DNA of 18,971 nucleotides, taken from positions 1 to 18,971 of the forward strand of contig JAHKKQ010000032.1 of assembly GCA_020027805.1 (NCBI GenBank), written 5' to 3'. This DNA comes from Candidatus Dadabacteria bacterium. Its GTDB lineage: Bacteria; Desulfobacterota_D; UBA1144; Nemesobacterales; UBA2774. The notes below the pieces were generated by a model. That model saw only the letters and a program-made list of their open reading frames with translations. It had not been told where the DNA came from and ran no database searches. Below are positions 7,192 to 15,389 of the stretch, one piece after another. Position 1 is the first letter of the stretch. Each line of letters begins with the position of its first letter. The position numbers and the translations under genes were made by a program.

Positions 7192-7605
7192 ATGGTAGGC
7201 ATTGTAGTGGTAACCCACGGAGAGCTGGCAAAGGAACTTATCGCGGCCGTGAATTTCGTACTCTCGTCGAACCCGCCCGTGAAAATGGAAGGGGTCTGCC
7301 TTCACCCCGACAGGGAGTTCGAGACTTTCAAGCAGGAAATAAAAAACGCCATTAAAAAGGTGAAGGGGAAAGACGGCATACTCCTCGTCACCGATATGTT
7401 CGGAGGGACGCCTTCCAACATCAGCCTTACATTCCTCGAAGAAAACAACGTGGAAGTTATCTCAGGGGTCAACCTGCCGATGCTGCTGAAGCTCGCCACG
7501 CTTTCGGATAAAGTCAGTCTGGGTGAAGCAGTCAAGATAGCGGAGGCCGCGGGCAGGGACAATATAATCGTCGCCAGCAAGCTCCTCCACAACAGGAACG
7601 GCTGA
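7192..7605 (+). CDS. PTS EIIA component, mannose family
   Basis: This 137-aa protein is a complete single EIIA-Man domain with the phospho-acceptor H9 in VVVTHGELAKELI. Further family motifs are ILLVTDMFGGTPSNISL and SGVNLPMLLKLATL. In sugar PTSs this domain feeds phosphate to IIB. No IIB, IIC or IID gene is visible, so a regulatory role like that of ptsN is likely. ATG 7192 has a strong ribosome site, AAGGAG, overlapping the rapZ stop region. It is the last gene of the tight cluster. In related clusters HPr and Enzyme I may follow; here a 107-bp gap and an unrelated gene follow instead. Confidence 0.9.
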   Translation: MVGIVVVTHGELAKELIAAVNFVLSSNPPVKMEGVCLHPDREFETFKQEIKNAIKKVKGKDGILLVTDMFGGTPSNISLTFLEENNVEVISGVNLPMLLKLATLSDKVSLGEAVKIAEAAGRDNIIVASKLLHNRNG

Positions 7606-7629
7606 GGGGGCGGTTAGAGCCGGACCCTG

Positions 7630-7653
7630 CCGGGACCGTGTTAACGGACCCGG
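7630..7653 (+). terminator. Hairpin after the PTS cluster (possible terminator, no U-run)
   Basis: CCGGGACCGT (7630-7639) and ACGGACCCGG (7644-7653) pair over 10 positions with a single A-A mismatch around a GTTA loop. The stem is GC-rich and lies 25 bases after the EIIA stop. The following bases (GGGATGCCTATG) lack a U-run, so it may be a weak or factor-dependent terminator, or an RNA-stabilising 3' stem. Confidence 0.4.
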
Positions 7654-7712
7654 GGGATGCCTATGTACCCTTAATACTTGAAGCACACTGGAATAGTAGT
7701 TAGGTTATTGTT

Positions 7713-8036
7713 ATGAAGAAGGAAGAAATAGAGAAAGTCATAGAGGCTTGGCAGAAACACCTGCTCGTCGGCCATATGGAAGGTTATCATCTCGAGATTT
7801 CGGATGACGTCCCGCCCGAGTTCGCTGCGATAGCGCTATTTCTCGACTCAAAGACCGTAAGGGCTTCGGGGGAAGGGGAAGGGTTCTACGATGGTTACAG
7901 GCAGGCGGCAGTGGACGTGCTGAACCTGATCGGGGTAGAGATCTCGCAGGACGACCAGCTGAGGGTAATATCGCTCTTCAAAAAGGAATCCGGAAACGAT
8001 AAGCAGGAAGAGCTGATGAGGCACATTTGGGGCTGA
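7713..8036 (+). CDS. Hypothetical protein, unrecognised family
   Basis: I do not recognise this 107-aa protein. It is acidic and soluble-looking, with no signal peptide or membrane segment. The N-terminus is predicted helical (MKKEEIEKVIEAWQKHLL), the centre holds EISDDVPPEFAAIALFLDSK, and the end is charged and helical (KKESGNDKQEELMRHIWG). No cysteines are present and no catalytic motif is apparent. ATG 7713 has only a weak ribosome site (TTAGG about 9 bases upstream). A hairpin separates it from the PTS cluster and 57 bases separate it from the HAD gene. Its coding bias (ATA, AGG) matches its neighbours, which supports a real gene. Confidence 0.7.
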   Translation: MKKEEIEKVIEAWQKHLLVGHMEGYHLEISDDVPPEFAAIALFLDSKTVRASGEGEGFYDGYRQAAVDVLNLIGVEISQDDQLRVISLFKKESGNDKQEELMRHIWG

Positions 8037-8093
8037 TTCCGGCAGGCCAAAACCCCAGGACTGTATTTTTCGATTCTCTCCCGAACGAACCTA

Positions 8094-8921
8094 ATGAGAC
8101 TCGCTGACCTATTCGACTGTTTTCTCATTGACCTGGACGGCGTGGTGTACGTGGGGGAAAGCCCGACCGAGGGCGCAGTCGAAACGATAAACCTCCTCAA
8201 GAAAAGCGGGAAGATAGTAATCTTCCTGACCAACGATCCGGGAAAGACCGCAGCGGAGTATTCGAAAAAGCTCGGCGAGATGGGTATCGTCGTAAATCCG
8301 GGAGACGTCGTTACGTCGGGAATGGCGATCGCGCACCATATCAGGAACTCCTACCCGGACATCAGGGACAAAAGTGCGTACGTCGTCGGGAGCAGCTCGC
8401 TCAAGGACGAAATAAGACTTACGGGGCTCGATCTGGTCAGCGGAGAAGAGGCCAAGAAAGCGGACTTCGTCATCGTCGGCGGGCACCCCGAGTTCCATTA
8501 CGAGGAAATGAAGCTGGCGACGCTTGCGATACGCGGCGGGGCGGAATTTTTCGCCACGAACCGCGACCCCGCCTACCCTTCTCCCGAGGGACTCATCCCT
8601 GCCACGGGCGCGATGCTCGCCTCGATTGAGACCGCGTGCGGCAGGAAGGCTGTAGTGGCCGGCAAACCCGAGGTGATAATGTTCGAAGTGGCGCTCGCCG
8701 AGCATCTGCACAGGGACAGGGAGAGGTTCGCGATCATAGGGGACCGTCTCGACACCGACGTTCAGGGGGGGAGGAACGCGGGCATCGCGGCGATACTCGC
8801 CCTCTCCGGATCGACTTCCGAAGAGGACATAAAACATTCCGAAACCAAACCCGACTACGTCATCAGGGACCTGAGGGACCTCTTTAAGGACGCCCCGGGG
8901 ACGCCCGAGAAGTATGCCTAG
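8094..8921 (+). CDS. HAD-superfamily IIA hydrolase, NagD-like phosphatase
   Basis: This is a cytosolic sugar- or nucleotide-phosphate phosphatase of the NagD/4-nitrophenylphosphatase group. The 275-aa length is typical. HAD motif I is FLIDLDGVVYVG with the nucleophile at the first Asp of DLDG. Motif II is IFLTNDPGKT, motif III lies in VVAGKPEVIMF, and motif IV is IIGDRLDTDVQGGRNAGI. A C2-type cap (about residues 80-190) contains FFATNRDPAYPSPEGLIPATGA. ATG 8094 begins directly before motif I and lacks a clear ribosome site. The last 8 bases overlap the next gene, implying translational coupling. The natural substrate cannot be fixed from the sequence; phosphoglycolate or nucleoside monophosphates are possibilities. 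Confidence 0.9.
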   Translation: MRLADLFDCFLIDLDGVVYVGESPTEGAVETINLLKKSGKIVIFLTNDPGKTAAEYSKKLGEMGIVVNPGDVVTSGMAIAHHIRNSYPDIRDKSAYVVGSSSLKDEIRLTGLDLVSGEEAKKADFVIVGGHPEFHYEEMKLATLAIRGGAEFFATNRDPAYPSPEGLIPATGAMLASIETACGRKAVVAGKPEVIMFEVALAEHLHRDRERFAIIGDRLDTDVQGGRNAGIAAILALSGSTSEEDIKHSETKPDYVIRDLRDLFKDAPGTPEKYA

Positions 8922-9720
8922 AGTAAAGATCGACTCCATAGACATAGAACTCCAATACGAGATATCCGGGTACGGTCCGACCGTAGTTTTCATTAACGGC
9001 CTGACCATGGACCTGAACGGCTGGCTCCTGCAGGTGGAGCCCTTCGGCAAAAGGTACATGATGCTGAGATACGACTGCAGGGGCCAGGGGGGGTCGGACA
9101 AGCCGGATATGGAATATTCGCAGGAAATGCACGCGGAGGACCTCCGCGGACTGATGGAGAAGCTGGAGATACCGAGGGCTCACATTATCGGGCTCTCGAA
9201 CGGCGGCATGATAGCGCAGCACTTCGCCCTCAGCTACCCCGAGAAAACGGGGGCGCTCGTTTTGGTGGATACGTGCTCATACGTGGACACGCTCCTCTGG
9301 CTTGTAATCACTTCATGGATAAAAGCGGCGGAGGACGGGGGCAGCGGACTCAGATACGACGTCGCCCTTCCCTATCTGTTCTCCGAAGAGTTCACGAAAA
9401 AGAACCTCGACAGAATGATGGCGATGAAGGAGATCAATATGGCGTTAAACCCGGTAAAGTCGGTCGTCAACCTTTCGAGGGCCAGCAGGGGGCACGACCT
9501 CCGCGACCGCGTATCGGAAATAGAGGCCCCCACACTCATAATCGCAGGGGAAGAGGACATACTCGTCCCCGTTAAATATTCGAGGATCCTGAGGGAGAAG
9601 ATAAAGAACTCGACCCTGGTTACGATTAAACACTGCGGTCACGTCCCCCCGATAGAAAAGCCCGACGAATTCAATCAAATAGTCATGAGGTTTCTAAAGG
9701 ACCACGACCGTCTCCTGTGA
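8914..9720 (+). CDS. Alpha/beta-fold hydrolase
   Basis: The 268-aa protein shows a full alpha/beta hydrolase fold with a plausible catalytic triad: S95 in the nucleophile elbow GLSNGG, D215 in AGEEDILVPV, and H243 in HCGHVPPIEKP. The oxyanion region is FINGLTMDLNGW, and LRYDCRGQGGSDKP is the usual strand-4 loop. Overall it resembles 3-oxoadipate enol-lactonase and lipase-like members, but the substrate is unknown. There is no signal peptide, so it is probably cytosolic. Its ATG lies inside the last codons of the HAD phosphatase gene (8-base overlap), so both are likely made from one transcript. Confidence 0.9.
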   Translation: MPRVKIDSIDIELQYEISGYGPTVVFINGLTMDLNGWLLQVEPFGKRYMMLRYDCRGQGGSDKPDMEYSQEMHAEDLRGLMEKLEIPRAHIIGLSNGGMIAQHFALSYPEKTGALVLVDTCSYVDTLLWLVITSWIKAAEDGGSGLRYDVALPYLFSEEFTKKNLDRMMAMKEINMALNPVKSVVNLSRASRGHDLRDRVSEIEAPTLIIAGEEDILVPVKYSRILREKIKNSTLVTIKHCGHVPPIEKPDEFNQIVMRFLKDHDRLL

Positions 9721-9855
9721 ATCGAAAGCTCCCGTAAGAATTCATAGAACGCCGTGAATCCGGGTCGACCCGTGCAAGCCCGATGCCGTTAATCAATACG
9801 GAGACCCGCCTTCGGGTATATTATTCATATACCTTTTATCGGCCTGTGGTCTTGA
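9721..9855. other. Intergenic gap with a palindrome and a small hairpin
   Basis: No gene is seen. CGGGTCGACCCG (9761-9772) is a perfect 12-bp palindrome. ACCCG-CCTT-CGGGT (9804-9817) forms a small stem followed by ATATTATT and may weakly terminate the upstream gene pair. AT-rich sequence before 9840 could hold the promoter of the transporter gene, but no clear -35/-10 pair stands out. Confidence 0.4.
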
Positions 9856-10860
9856 ATGAGTAAAGGAAACACCGGCTCGGAAGAGCAGGCAGATGTCCAC
9901 GCTTACAAAAGGGAACGAATGAAAAGAATAGTAGGCCTGGGCACTCTCTCTTACTCAAACAACAAGGCGCTCTTCTGGATGATTCTGGGGGGGTTCGATT
10001 TCGCGACGATGGGGGCCCTCATACACGCCCTCGGCAGCGAATGCGACTGGCTGATACTGGCATTCCTCAGGATGTTCATGTCTTTCGTGATAGCGCTCGT
10101 CCTGACACGGCGCGCCGGATTAAAGCCGTTCCTCCTCGACAGACCACTTCTCTGGCTGAGGAGCCTGGTGGGCTGCGCCGCAATGATTGCGACCTTCTAC
10201 GCCCTGACGAAGCTGCCCATATCGAACGTGGCGGTCATCACGGAATCGAGACCCATCTGGGTGGCCATACTGGCGGGGTTCCTCCTCGGCGAGACGACCA
10301 GCAAAAGGATATGGCTCTCTATAATCCTGGGGATGGCGGGCGTCATACTCGTCGAGCATGCGCACATAACCGGCCAGAGCATTGCCGGGCTCGCTGCGCT
10401 CTTCGCCGCCTTCGCGGGAGCTATAGTCATGATACTCCTCAGAAAGCTGAAGGACATCGATCCCAGGACCATCGTCGCGCACTTCTCGGGAACAGCCTCG
10501 GCGGTGTGCCTGGTTCTGATACTGGTTCTCGGTAAGGAATTCGATTTTTCGTTCATGGAAAAACCTGCGAATCTCCTGATGCTTGCCGGCGTCGGAGTAT
10601 TCGGGACCGTAGGCCAGCTCGCCATGACCAAGGCTTTTGCGATCGGAGAAGCCCCGGGTGTGGCTTCAGCCGGGTTTATGAGGGTCGGGTTCTCGGCCGG
10701 ATACGACCTTATCATCTGGCAGCACGCGTTTCAGCTGACCACGCTCCTGGGCGTGGCCCTTATATTGGGCTCGACGGGCGGGCTATTGAAGTCCCCGCAA
10801 AACGGGGACGCGGAAGAGGAGACGGCCGAGGAAAAGGCTCAAAAGATAGGAGCCGGGTGA
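9856..10860 (+). CDS. DMT-superfamily transporter with two EamA domains
   Basis: This is an inner-membrane drug/metabolite transporter-type protein of 334 aa. About ten hydrophobic helices are visible, from FWMILGGFDFATMGALIHAL to LTTLLGVALILGSTGGLL. The first EamA repeat includes FLRMFMSFVIALVL and the conserved end-of-helix segment PISNVAVITESRPIWVAIL. The second repeat covers residues of about 170-310. The C-terminal tail is charged and cytosolic. Some relatives export amino acids or nucleotide-like compounds; the substrate here is unknown. ATG 9856 lacks a ribosome site, while ATG 9919 (residue 22, MKRIVGLG) has AAAAGGGA just upstream and may be the true start. Confidence 0.88.
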   Translation: MSKGNTGSEEQADVHAYKRERMKRIVGLGTLSYSNNKALFWMILGGFDFATMGALIHALGSECDWLILAFLRMFMSFVIALVLTRRAGLKPFLLDRPLLWLRSLVGCAAMIATFYALTKLPISNVAVITESRPIWVAILAGFLLGETTSKRIWLSIILGMAGVILVEHAHITGQSIAGLAALFAAFAGAIVMILLRKLKDIDPRTIVAHFSGTASAVCLVLILVLGKEFDFSFMEKPANLLMLAGVGVFGTVGQLAMTKAFAIGEAPGVASAGFMRVGFSAGYDLIIWQHAFQLTTLLGVALILGSTGGLLKSPQNGDAEEETAEEKAQKIGAG

Positions 10861-10885
10861 CGGGCTGCATTCGGCTGTGTAATAC

Positions 10886-11899
10886 TCATTCGAACGATTT
10901 CCATACGAATTTCCCCTTCTTGTCTATGTAGGCCCAGCTGCCGTTTCCAAGCTCGACTATCGCGAGCCCCTCTGAAAAGCTTACCGCGGTCTGGTATCGG
11001 GGCGCTATGACGGCCTCTCCCCTCTTGTTGACGAAACCCCATTTGCCGTTCTGCCTTATTGTCGCGAGCCCTTCGGAAAAATCACCCGCTTCTTCGTATT
11101 CCGGCTGTACTATAACGAGCCCGGTCTTGTTTATAAAACCCTGCTTGCCGTGCCTGGTAACCACGGCCGCGCCCTCTTTGAAATGCCTCGCGCCCTCGAA
11201 ATCGGTCTTAAGCTTTACCTCGCCGTATTTGTCGAGATACACGTACTTCCCATCGCGGAGAACGCAGGCGAGCCCCTCCGAGTACCCTTCGGCCCACTCG
11301 TATCCGGGTTTAATGAAGACCTTCCCGCTTTTCTTTATGTACCCGCCCTTGCCGTCGACCACGATGAGCGCGTAGCCGTCGGAGAAGCTGAACGCCCTGT
11401 CGTAACGGGGTGTGATAACCATTTTCCCCTCTTTGTTTATATATCCCCACCTGCCGTCGATTTTCACGCCGGCGAGGCCTTCGGAGAACGGCTCCGACTT
11501 CTCGAACCGGGGCTCGGAAACGACCTTGCCGACTTTATCTATGTATCCGTAACGGCCGTCTATCCCGACCTGAGCGAACCCTTCCGAGAATTTCTGCGCC
11601 TCTTCGAACTCAGGCGTTATGACCATTATGCCGAACTCGTTGATATAGCCCCATTTGCCGTCTACCTTGACGAGCGCCCTGTCCTCCGAGAAATCTACGG
11701 CGCCTTCATATTTATATGGTATTACAAGATCCCCTTTTCTGTCTATAAATCCCCATTTAAAGTCCTTTTCCACAGGGAAGAGGGGTCCCTTCCCGGTCTC
11801 CCCGTCGTATCTGGAGCCGGGCGAAGCGCATGACAAAATGATAAATGCCGATACCAGAACCGTTAGCGCGGCAAGATGTCTCAATCTAGTCCTCTCCAT
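10886..11899 (-). CDS. WG-repeat lipoprotein
   Basis: The product has a short positively charged N-terminus, a hydrophobic segment (ALTVLVSAFIILSC) and a lipobox cysteine at C24, so it is probably a membrane-anchored lipoprotein in the envelope. From W49 onward there are eight 34-35-residue repeats of the WG/KWG type plus a partial ninth. Each runs like WGYIN-K-GK-VI-P-Y, then FSEGLA, then DGK. The first two residues vary between repeats: WG, WG, YG, WG, GG, YV, QG, WG, WA. WG repeats are thought to form beta structures for binding; no enzyme activity is implied. ATG 11899 has no ribosome site, whereas TTG at 11884 (codon 6) has GGAGAGGA at ideal spacing, so the real protein may be five residues shorter. 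It is divergent from lonB. Confidence 0.88.
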   Translation of the reverse strand: MERTRLRHLAALTVLVSAFIILSCASPGSRYDGETGKGPLFPVEKDFKWGFIDRKGDLVIPYKYEGAVDFSEDRALVKVDGKWGYINEFGIMVITPEFEEAQKFSEGFAQVGIDGRYGYIDKVGKVVSEPRFEKSEPFSEGLAGVKIDGRWGYINKEGKMVITPRYDRAFSFSDGYALIVVDGKGGYIKKSGKVFIKPGYEWAEGYSEGLACVLRDGKYVYLDKYGEVKLKTDFEGARHFKEGAAVVTRHGKQGFINKTGLVIVQPEYEEAGDFSEGLATIRQNGKWGFVNKRGEAVIAPRYQTAVSFSEGLAIVELGNGSWAYIDKKGKFVWKSFE

Positions 11900-11983
11900 C
11901 GTTATATGAAACGGTATGTCCGTTCAGGGTCATTCCCGTATAATCAGGCAATAATGATAAACAATATGATAATTTTTAAAAGG

Positions 11984-12022
11984 AACCCGGAATCGGGGGG
12001 AGAAAGCCCTGGGAGCCGGGTT
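11984..12022. repeat. 7-bp GC-rich inverted repeat between the WG lipoprotein gene and lonB
   Basis: AACCCGG (11984-11990) and CCGGGTT (12016-12022) flank a 25-bp loop that itself holds a G-run and a CCC. It sits in the 285-bp divergent intergenic region, upstream of the lonB promoter candidate. It is not placed to terminate any gene seen. It could be a protein-binding site or chance. Confidence 0.35.
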
Positions 12023-12099
12023 AAAATTACTTGCGTCTTTAGCGTAAATACAGAATAATCTGGATATACCCTGATCCGCGATAGAGAGGTTATACACTT

Positions 12100-12128
12100 T
12101 TGATTGGGGTATCGCAAGATGGTACTAT
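12100..12128 (+). promoter_or_regulatory. Candidate sigma-70 promoter of the LonB-type protease gene
   Basis: TTGATT (12100-12105) and TACTAT (12123-12128) are 17 bp apart, a good -35/-10 pair. Transcription would start about 50 bases before the ATG at 12185. I saw no CIRCE or obvious sigma-32-type element. Confidence 0.45.
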
Positions 12129-12184
12129 TTCACGCTGATTTCGAATTAATATTCATACAGGGGTTATAGGCTCAGGAGAGGAGA

Positions 12185-14632
12185 ATGCCGATGAGAAAGG
12201 TTCAGGAACTGAAAGCCTCACAGGTCTACAGGTTTTGCGATCTTAGCCAGCTCAATATCAAGACCACGGACGACCTTCCGCCGTGCACGGACTTCATAGG
12301 TCAGAAAAGGGCTGTCGAGTCGATAGAATTCGGCATAGGAATGGATTACTCGGAATACAATATTTTTCTCGTGGGACCGACCGGGGTGGGGAAATCGACG
12401 ACGATAGAGACAATGCTGGCGAGGGTGGCTAAAACCAAACCCACGCCGAAGGACTGGTGCTACGTATATAATTTTCAGGACCCGAACGAGCCCAAGGCGT
12501 TCGAGCTCCCGACGGGCAGGGGGAAGCTTTTTAAAAAAGACATGGAGGATTTCCTCCATATCCTGAAGACCGACATACCGAGGGCATTCGAGAGCAAGGA
12601 GTTCGAGGAACAGAAGCAGGCCGTTATGAACGAGTTCCAGAGGCAGAAAAGCGTCCTCTTCGAAGAGCTCCAGAAAAAGGCCGGAGAGAATAACATACAG
12701 ATACAATTTTCCCCGACGGGGATAATCACGATTCCGCTCCTCGAAGGGAAGCCCGTCTCGCAGGAGCAATACAACGCCCTCGACGAAGCTGCCAGGAACG
12801 ACATCATAAATAGAAAGGAAAAGACGGATAACGAAGTCGCGGAAGCCCTGAAAGCGGCCCGGAAAATAGAAAACGAGGCTGCCGAGAGGTTAAAGGAGCT
12901 CGAGAGACGGGTCGCCCTCTTCGCCGTACGCGGCCTTATCGAAAGCCTGAGTGAAAAATACCAGCTGCTCCCGCAAATAATCGATTATTTCGATCAGGTC
13001 CAGAAACACATACTCGAAAATATAGACAATTTCCTCCCGGACAAAAACATGCAGGCGGGCGGGATGCCCTTCGCCTACAGGATGCCGCAGCAGCAGCCAC
13101 AGACTTTTACCGAATACAAGGTTAACGTGTTCATCGACAACTCTCTCACGGAAGGTGCGCCGGTGATATTCGAGTCGCACCCCACTTATCCGAATTTGTT
13201 CGGCTCCATAGAGAAAGAGGCGAGGTTCGGGGCGCTGTTCACGGATTTTACAATGATACGCCCGGGCTCCCTCGCCAAGGCGAACGGCGGTTACGTTGTG
13301 CTCGAAGCGCTCGATATGTTCAAATTCCCCTTCGTATGGGACTCACTCAAGAAAGCCATAGAGAACCAGGAGCTAAGGATAGAGGACCTGTATCAGCAGT
13401 TCGGATATTCGAGCACGATCGGTCTGAGACCCGAGCCTATAAAACTCGACCTCAAGGTGATAATCGCCGGAAATTCCTATCTCTATCAAATGCTGTATGC
13501 CTACGATGAGGATTTCAGGAAGCTCTTCAAGGTGAAAGCCGACTTCGACTCGGTCGTGGACAGGGACGACACTACGCTGTCCCAATACTCATGCTTCATA
13601 AAGTCGATATGCGACAGGGACGGACTCAACCCGTTCGACAGGAGCGGACTCGAAACGGTTATCGAGTATTCCTCGAGACTGTCGGGTGACCAGAGCAAGC
13701 TGTCCGTACAGCTGGGGTCGATTACCAAAATCCTGAAAGAGGCGGATTACTGGGCGAAGCAGGACGGCGGGGACAGGCTCACAAAACGCGCGCATGTCGA
13801 GAAGGCGATCGAGGAAAAGATCTACAGATCGAACATGGTGGAAGAAAAGATCCAGGAGTTAATCGCAAAGGGAGTCCTGCTCGTCGATACGGAGGGCATG
13901 GTGACAGGGCAGATAAACGGGCTCGCCGTGTATAACACGGGGGACTATGCGTTCGGAAAACCGTCACGCATAACGTGCGAAACATTCATGGGCACGGAAG
14001 GTGTCGTGAATATCGAAAGGAAATCGAGGATGAGCGGCAATATTCATGATAAAGGCGTCCTCATCCTGAGCGGATACATCGGAGCCAAGTACGCTCAGAA
14101 CAAGCCGCTCAGCCTCTCGGCAAGCATAGGGTTCGAGCAGAGCTACGAAACGATCGACGGGGACAGCGCGTCAGCGGCCGAGCTCATAGTGCTCCTCTCG
14201 AGCCTCTCCGGCGTCCCTGTAAAGCAGGGTCTCGCGATCACGGGCTCCGTGAACCAGAAGGGACAGATACAGCCGATCGGAGGGGTGAACGAAAAGGTCG
14301 AGGGGTTCTACGACGTGTGCAAGGCCAAAGGCATCACGGGCGAGCAGGGAGTCGTTATACCCTACCAGAACGTCAAGAACCTGATGCTCAAGAAGGAGGT
14401 CGTCGAAGCGGTCAAGCTGGGGAAATTCCACATCTACCCGGTCGAGACGATAGACCAGGCCATTGAAACCATGACGGGGAAGGAGGCAGGGGCAAGGGGG
14501 GAGGGAGGAAAGTTCAAGAGGGGGAGCATTAACTACCTCGTCGATAAAAAACTACGGGAGTTCGCCGAGGACTACAGGAAATTTGGAAAGCAGCAGGCGC
14601 AGAAAAAGACAAACAACTCGAACGAAAAATAG
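12185..14632 (+). CDS. LonB-type ATP-dependent protease (AAA_32 + Lon proteolytic domain)
   Basis: This is a cytosolic AAA+ serine protease of the group lacking the classical Lon N-terminal substrate domain (COG1067 type). The 815-aa length fits. Walker A is GPTGVGKST (residues 64-72). A long helical insertion follows (about 130-290). The Walker B region is GGYVVLEALDMF (from residue 368), and KVIIAGNSYLY follows. The C-terminal Lon protease domain carries the Ser-Lys dyad: S661 in DGDSASAAEL and K704 in IGGVNEKVEGF. The tail after residue 770 is charged. AGGAGAGGAG precedes ATG 12185; ATG 12191 is an alternative start. It stands alone and converges on the glutamine amidotransferase gene, with 10 bases between the stops. 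It probably degrades damaged or regulatory proteins. Confidence 0.93.
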   Translation: MPMRKVQELKASQVYRFCDLSQLNIKTTDDLPPCTDFIGQKRAVESIEFGIGMDYSEYNIFLVGPTGVGKSTTIETMLARVAKTKPTPKDWCYVYNFQDPNEPKAFELPTGRGKLFKKDMEDFLHILKTDIPRAFESKEFEEQKQAVMNEFQRQKSVLFEELQKKAGENNIQIQFSPTGIITIPLLEGKPVSQEQYNALDEAARNDIINRKEKTDNEVAEALKAARKIENEAAERLKELERRVALFAVRGLIESLSEKYQLLPQIIDYFDQVQKHILENIDNFLPDKNMQAGGMPFAYRMPQQQPQTFTEYKVNVFIDNSLTEGAPVIFESHPTYPNLFGSIEKEARFGALFTDFTMIRPGSLAKANGGYVVLEALDMFKFPFVWDSLKKAIENQELRIEDLYQQFGYSSTIGLRPEPIKLDLKVIIAGNSYLYQMLYAYDEDFRKLFKVKADFDSVVDRDDTTLSQYSCFIKSICDRDGLNPFDRSGLETVIEYSSRLSGDQSKLSVQLGSITKILKEADYWAKQDGGDRLTKRAHVEKAIEEKIYRSNMVEEKIQELIAKGVLLVDTEGMVTGQINGLAVYNTGDYAFGKPSRITCETFMGTEGVVNIERKSRMSGNIHDKGVLILSGYIGAKYAQNKPLSLSASIGFEQSYETIDGDSASAAELIVLLSSLSGVPVKQGLAITGSVNQKGQIQPIGGVNEKVEGFYDVCKAKGITGEQGVVIPYQNVKNLMLKKEVVEAVKLGKFHIYPVETIDQAIETMTGKEAGARGEGGKFKRGSINYLVDKKLREFAEDYRKFGKQQAQKKTNNSNEK

Positions 14633-14642
14633 GCAGTTAATA

Positions 14643-15389
14643 TTACCTCGAAGGGAGGGTCCTGCGTTTTTTATTGAAACCGAAAAACCCGATGAATTCC
14701 GCAAAAGCCCTGTCGCTGAGCTCCTTCAGGCGAGGGATGTATTCGGGCGATTCCTTTCTTATCCTTTCGGGGTCGATCTTGCCGTTTAATTCTTCAATCT
14801 CTTTTTTATTCCCCGGTATCCGGAGCCACCTCTCGACCATGGGCTCGTCGACCTCGAGGTGAAACTGGAGCCCGTAAACATTTTCCCCGTAACGGAAGGC
14901 CTGGTTCTTACAGAGCGGGGAAGAAGCGAGGAGCACAGCCCCTTCAGGGACGTCGAAAGTGTCCCCGTGCCACTGGAAGATTTTTTCCGTACCGGAGAAG
15001 TGAGACATAAGCGGGTCCCTGCCGCCCGCCTCCGTGGGGGAAAGGTCGTACCACCCGATTTCCTTCTCCTCGTTCTTATAGACCCTCGCGCCGAGGGCTT
15101 TTGCGATCAGCTGCGAGCCGAGGCATATGCCCAGAACGGGCATACCCGACCTCACGGCGCTCTGGATCGAGTGTACTTCACGGGCGAGATTCGGGTATCT
15201 GTCGACCTCGTCCACATTCATCGGGCCCCCGAGCACTATAAGGCCGTCATAGCCCCCGAGACCGGGTGTGATGTCCGGATGACGCTCGAAATTGACGTAT
15301 TTTATCCTGAACCCGGAGTTCCTCAACACGGGATCGAGTGTACCGAGTATCTCGTGTGCTACATGTTGAAAGACAAGAAGCCTGGGCAT
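14643..15389 (-). CDS. Class I glutamine amidotransferase domain protein
   Basis: The 248-aa protein is a stand-alone class I amidotransferase (GATase) that would release ammonia from glutamine or act on a gamma-glutamyl compound. The triad is present: nucleophile C89 in GICLGSQLIAKALG, and H177 with E179 in GLQFHLEVDEPMV. The oxyanion loop is IVLGGPMNVDE. The segment FQWHGDTFDVPEGAVLLASS is typical of the GMP-synthase-like stand-alone group (COG0518). No partner synthetase is adjacent, so the acceptor is unknown. The C-terminus ends in a basic stretch. The gene is the last of the minus-strand block; its stop is 10 bases from the lonB stop. Confidence 0.9.
   Translation of the reverse strand: MPRLLVFQHVAHEILGTLDPVLRNSGFRIKYVNFERHPDITPGLGGYDGLIVLGGPMNVDEVDRYPNLAREVHSIQSAVRSGMPVLGICLGSQLIAKALGARVYKNEEKEIGWYDLSPTEAGGRDPLMSHFSGTEKIFQWHGDTFDVPEGAVLLASSPLCKNQAFRYGENVYGLQFHLEVDEPMVERWLRIPGNKKEIEELNGKIDPERIRKESPEYIPRLKELSDRAFAEFIGFFGFNKKRRTLPSR

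Noticed and set aside
8109..9101. 330-codon open frame on the minus strand
   Set aside because: It lies opposite the HAD phosphatase and the start of the alpha/beta hydrolase, both of which have full family motifs. Its translation has no recognisable domain and an arginine/proline-rich composition typical of a shadow frame.
9774..9787. Sigma-54-like motif on the minus strand (GGCAT-N5-TTGC)
   Set aside because: Spacing and the GG/GC pairs fit, but it points into the 3' end of a + strand gene with no minus-strand gene downstream. It is probably chance, and it shows that the rpoN site also needs testing.
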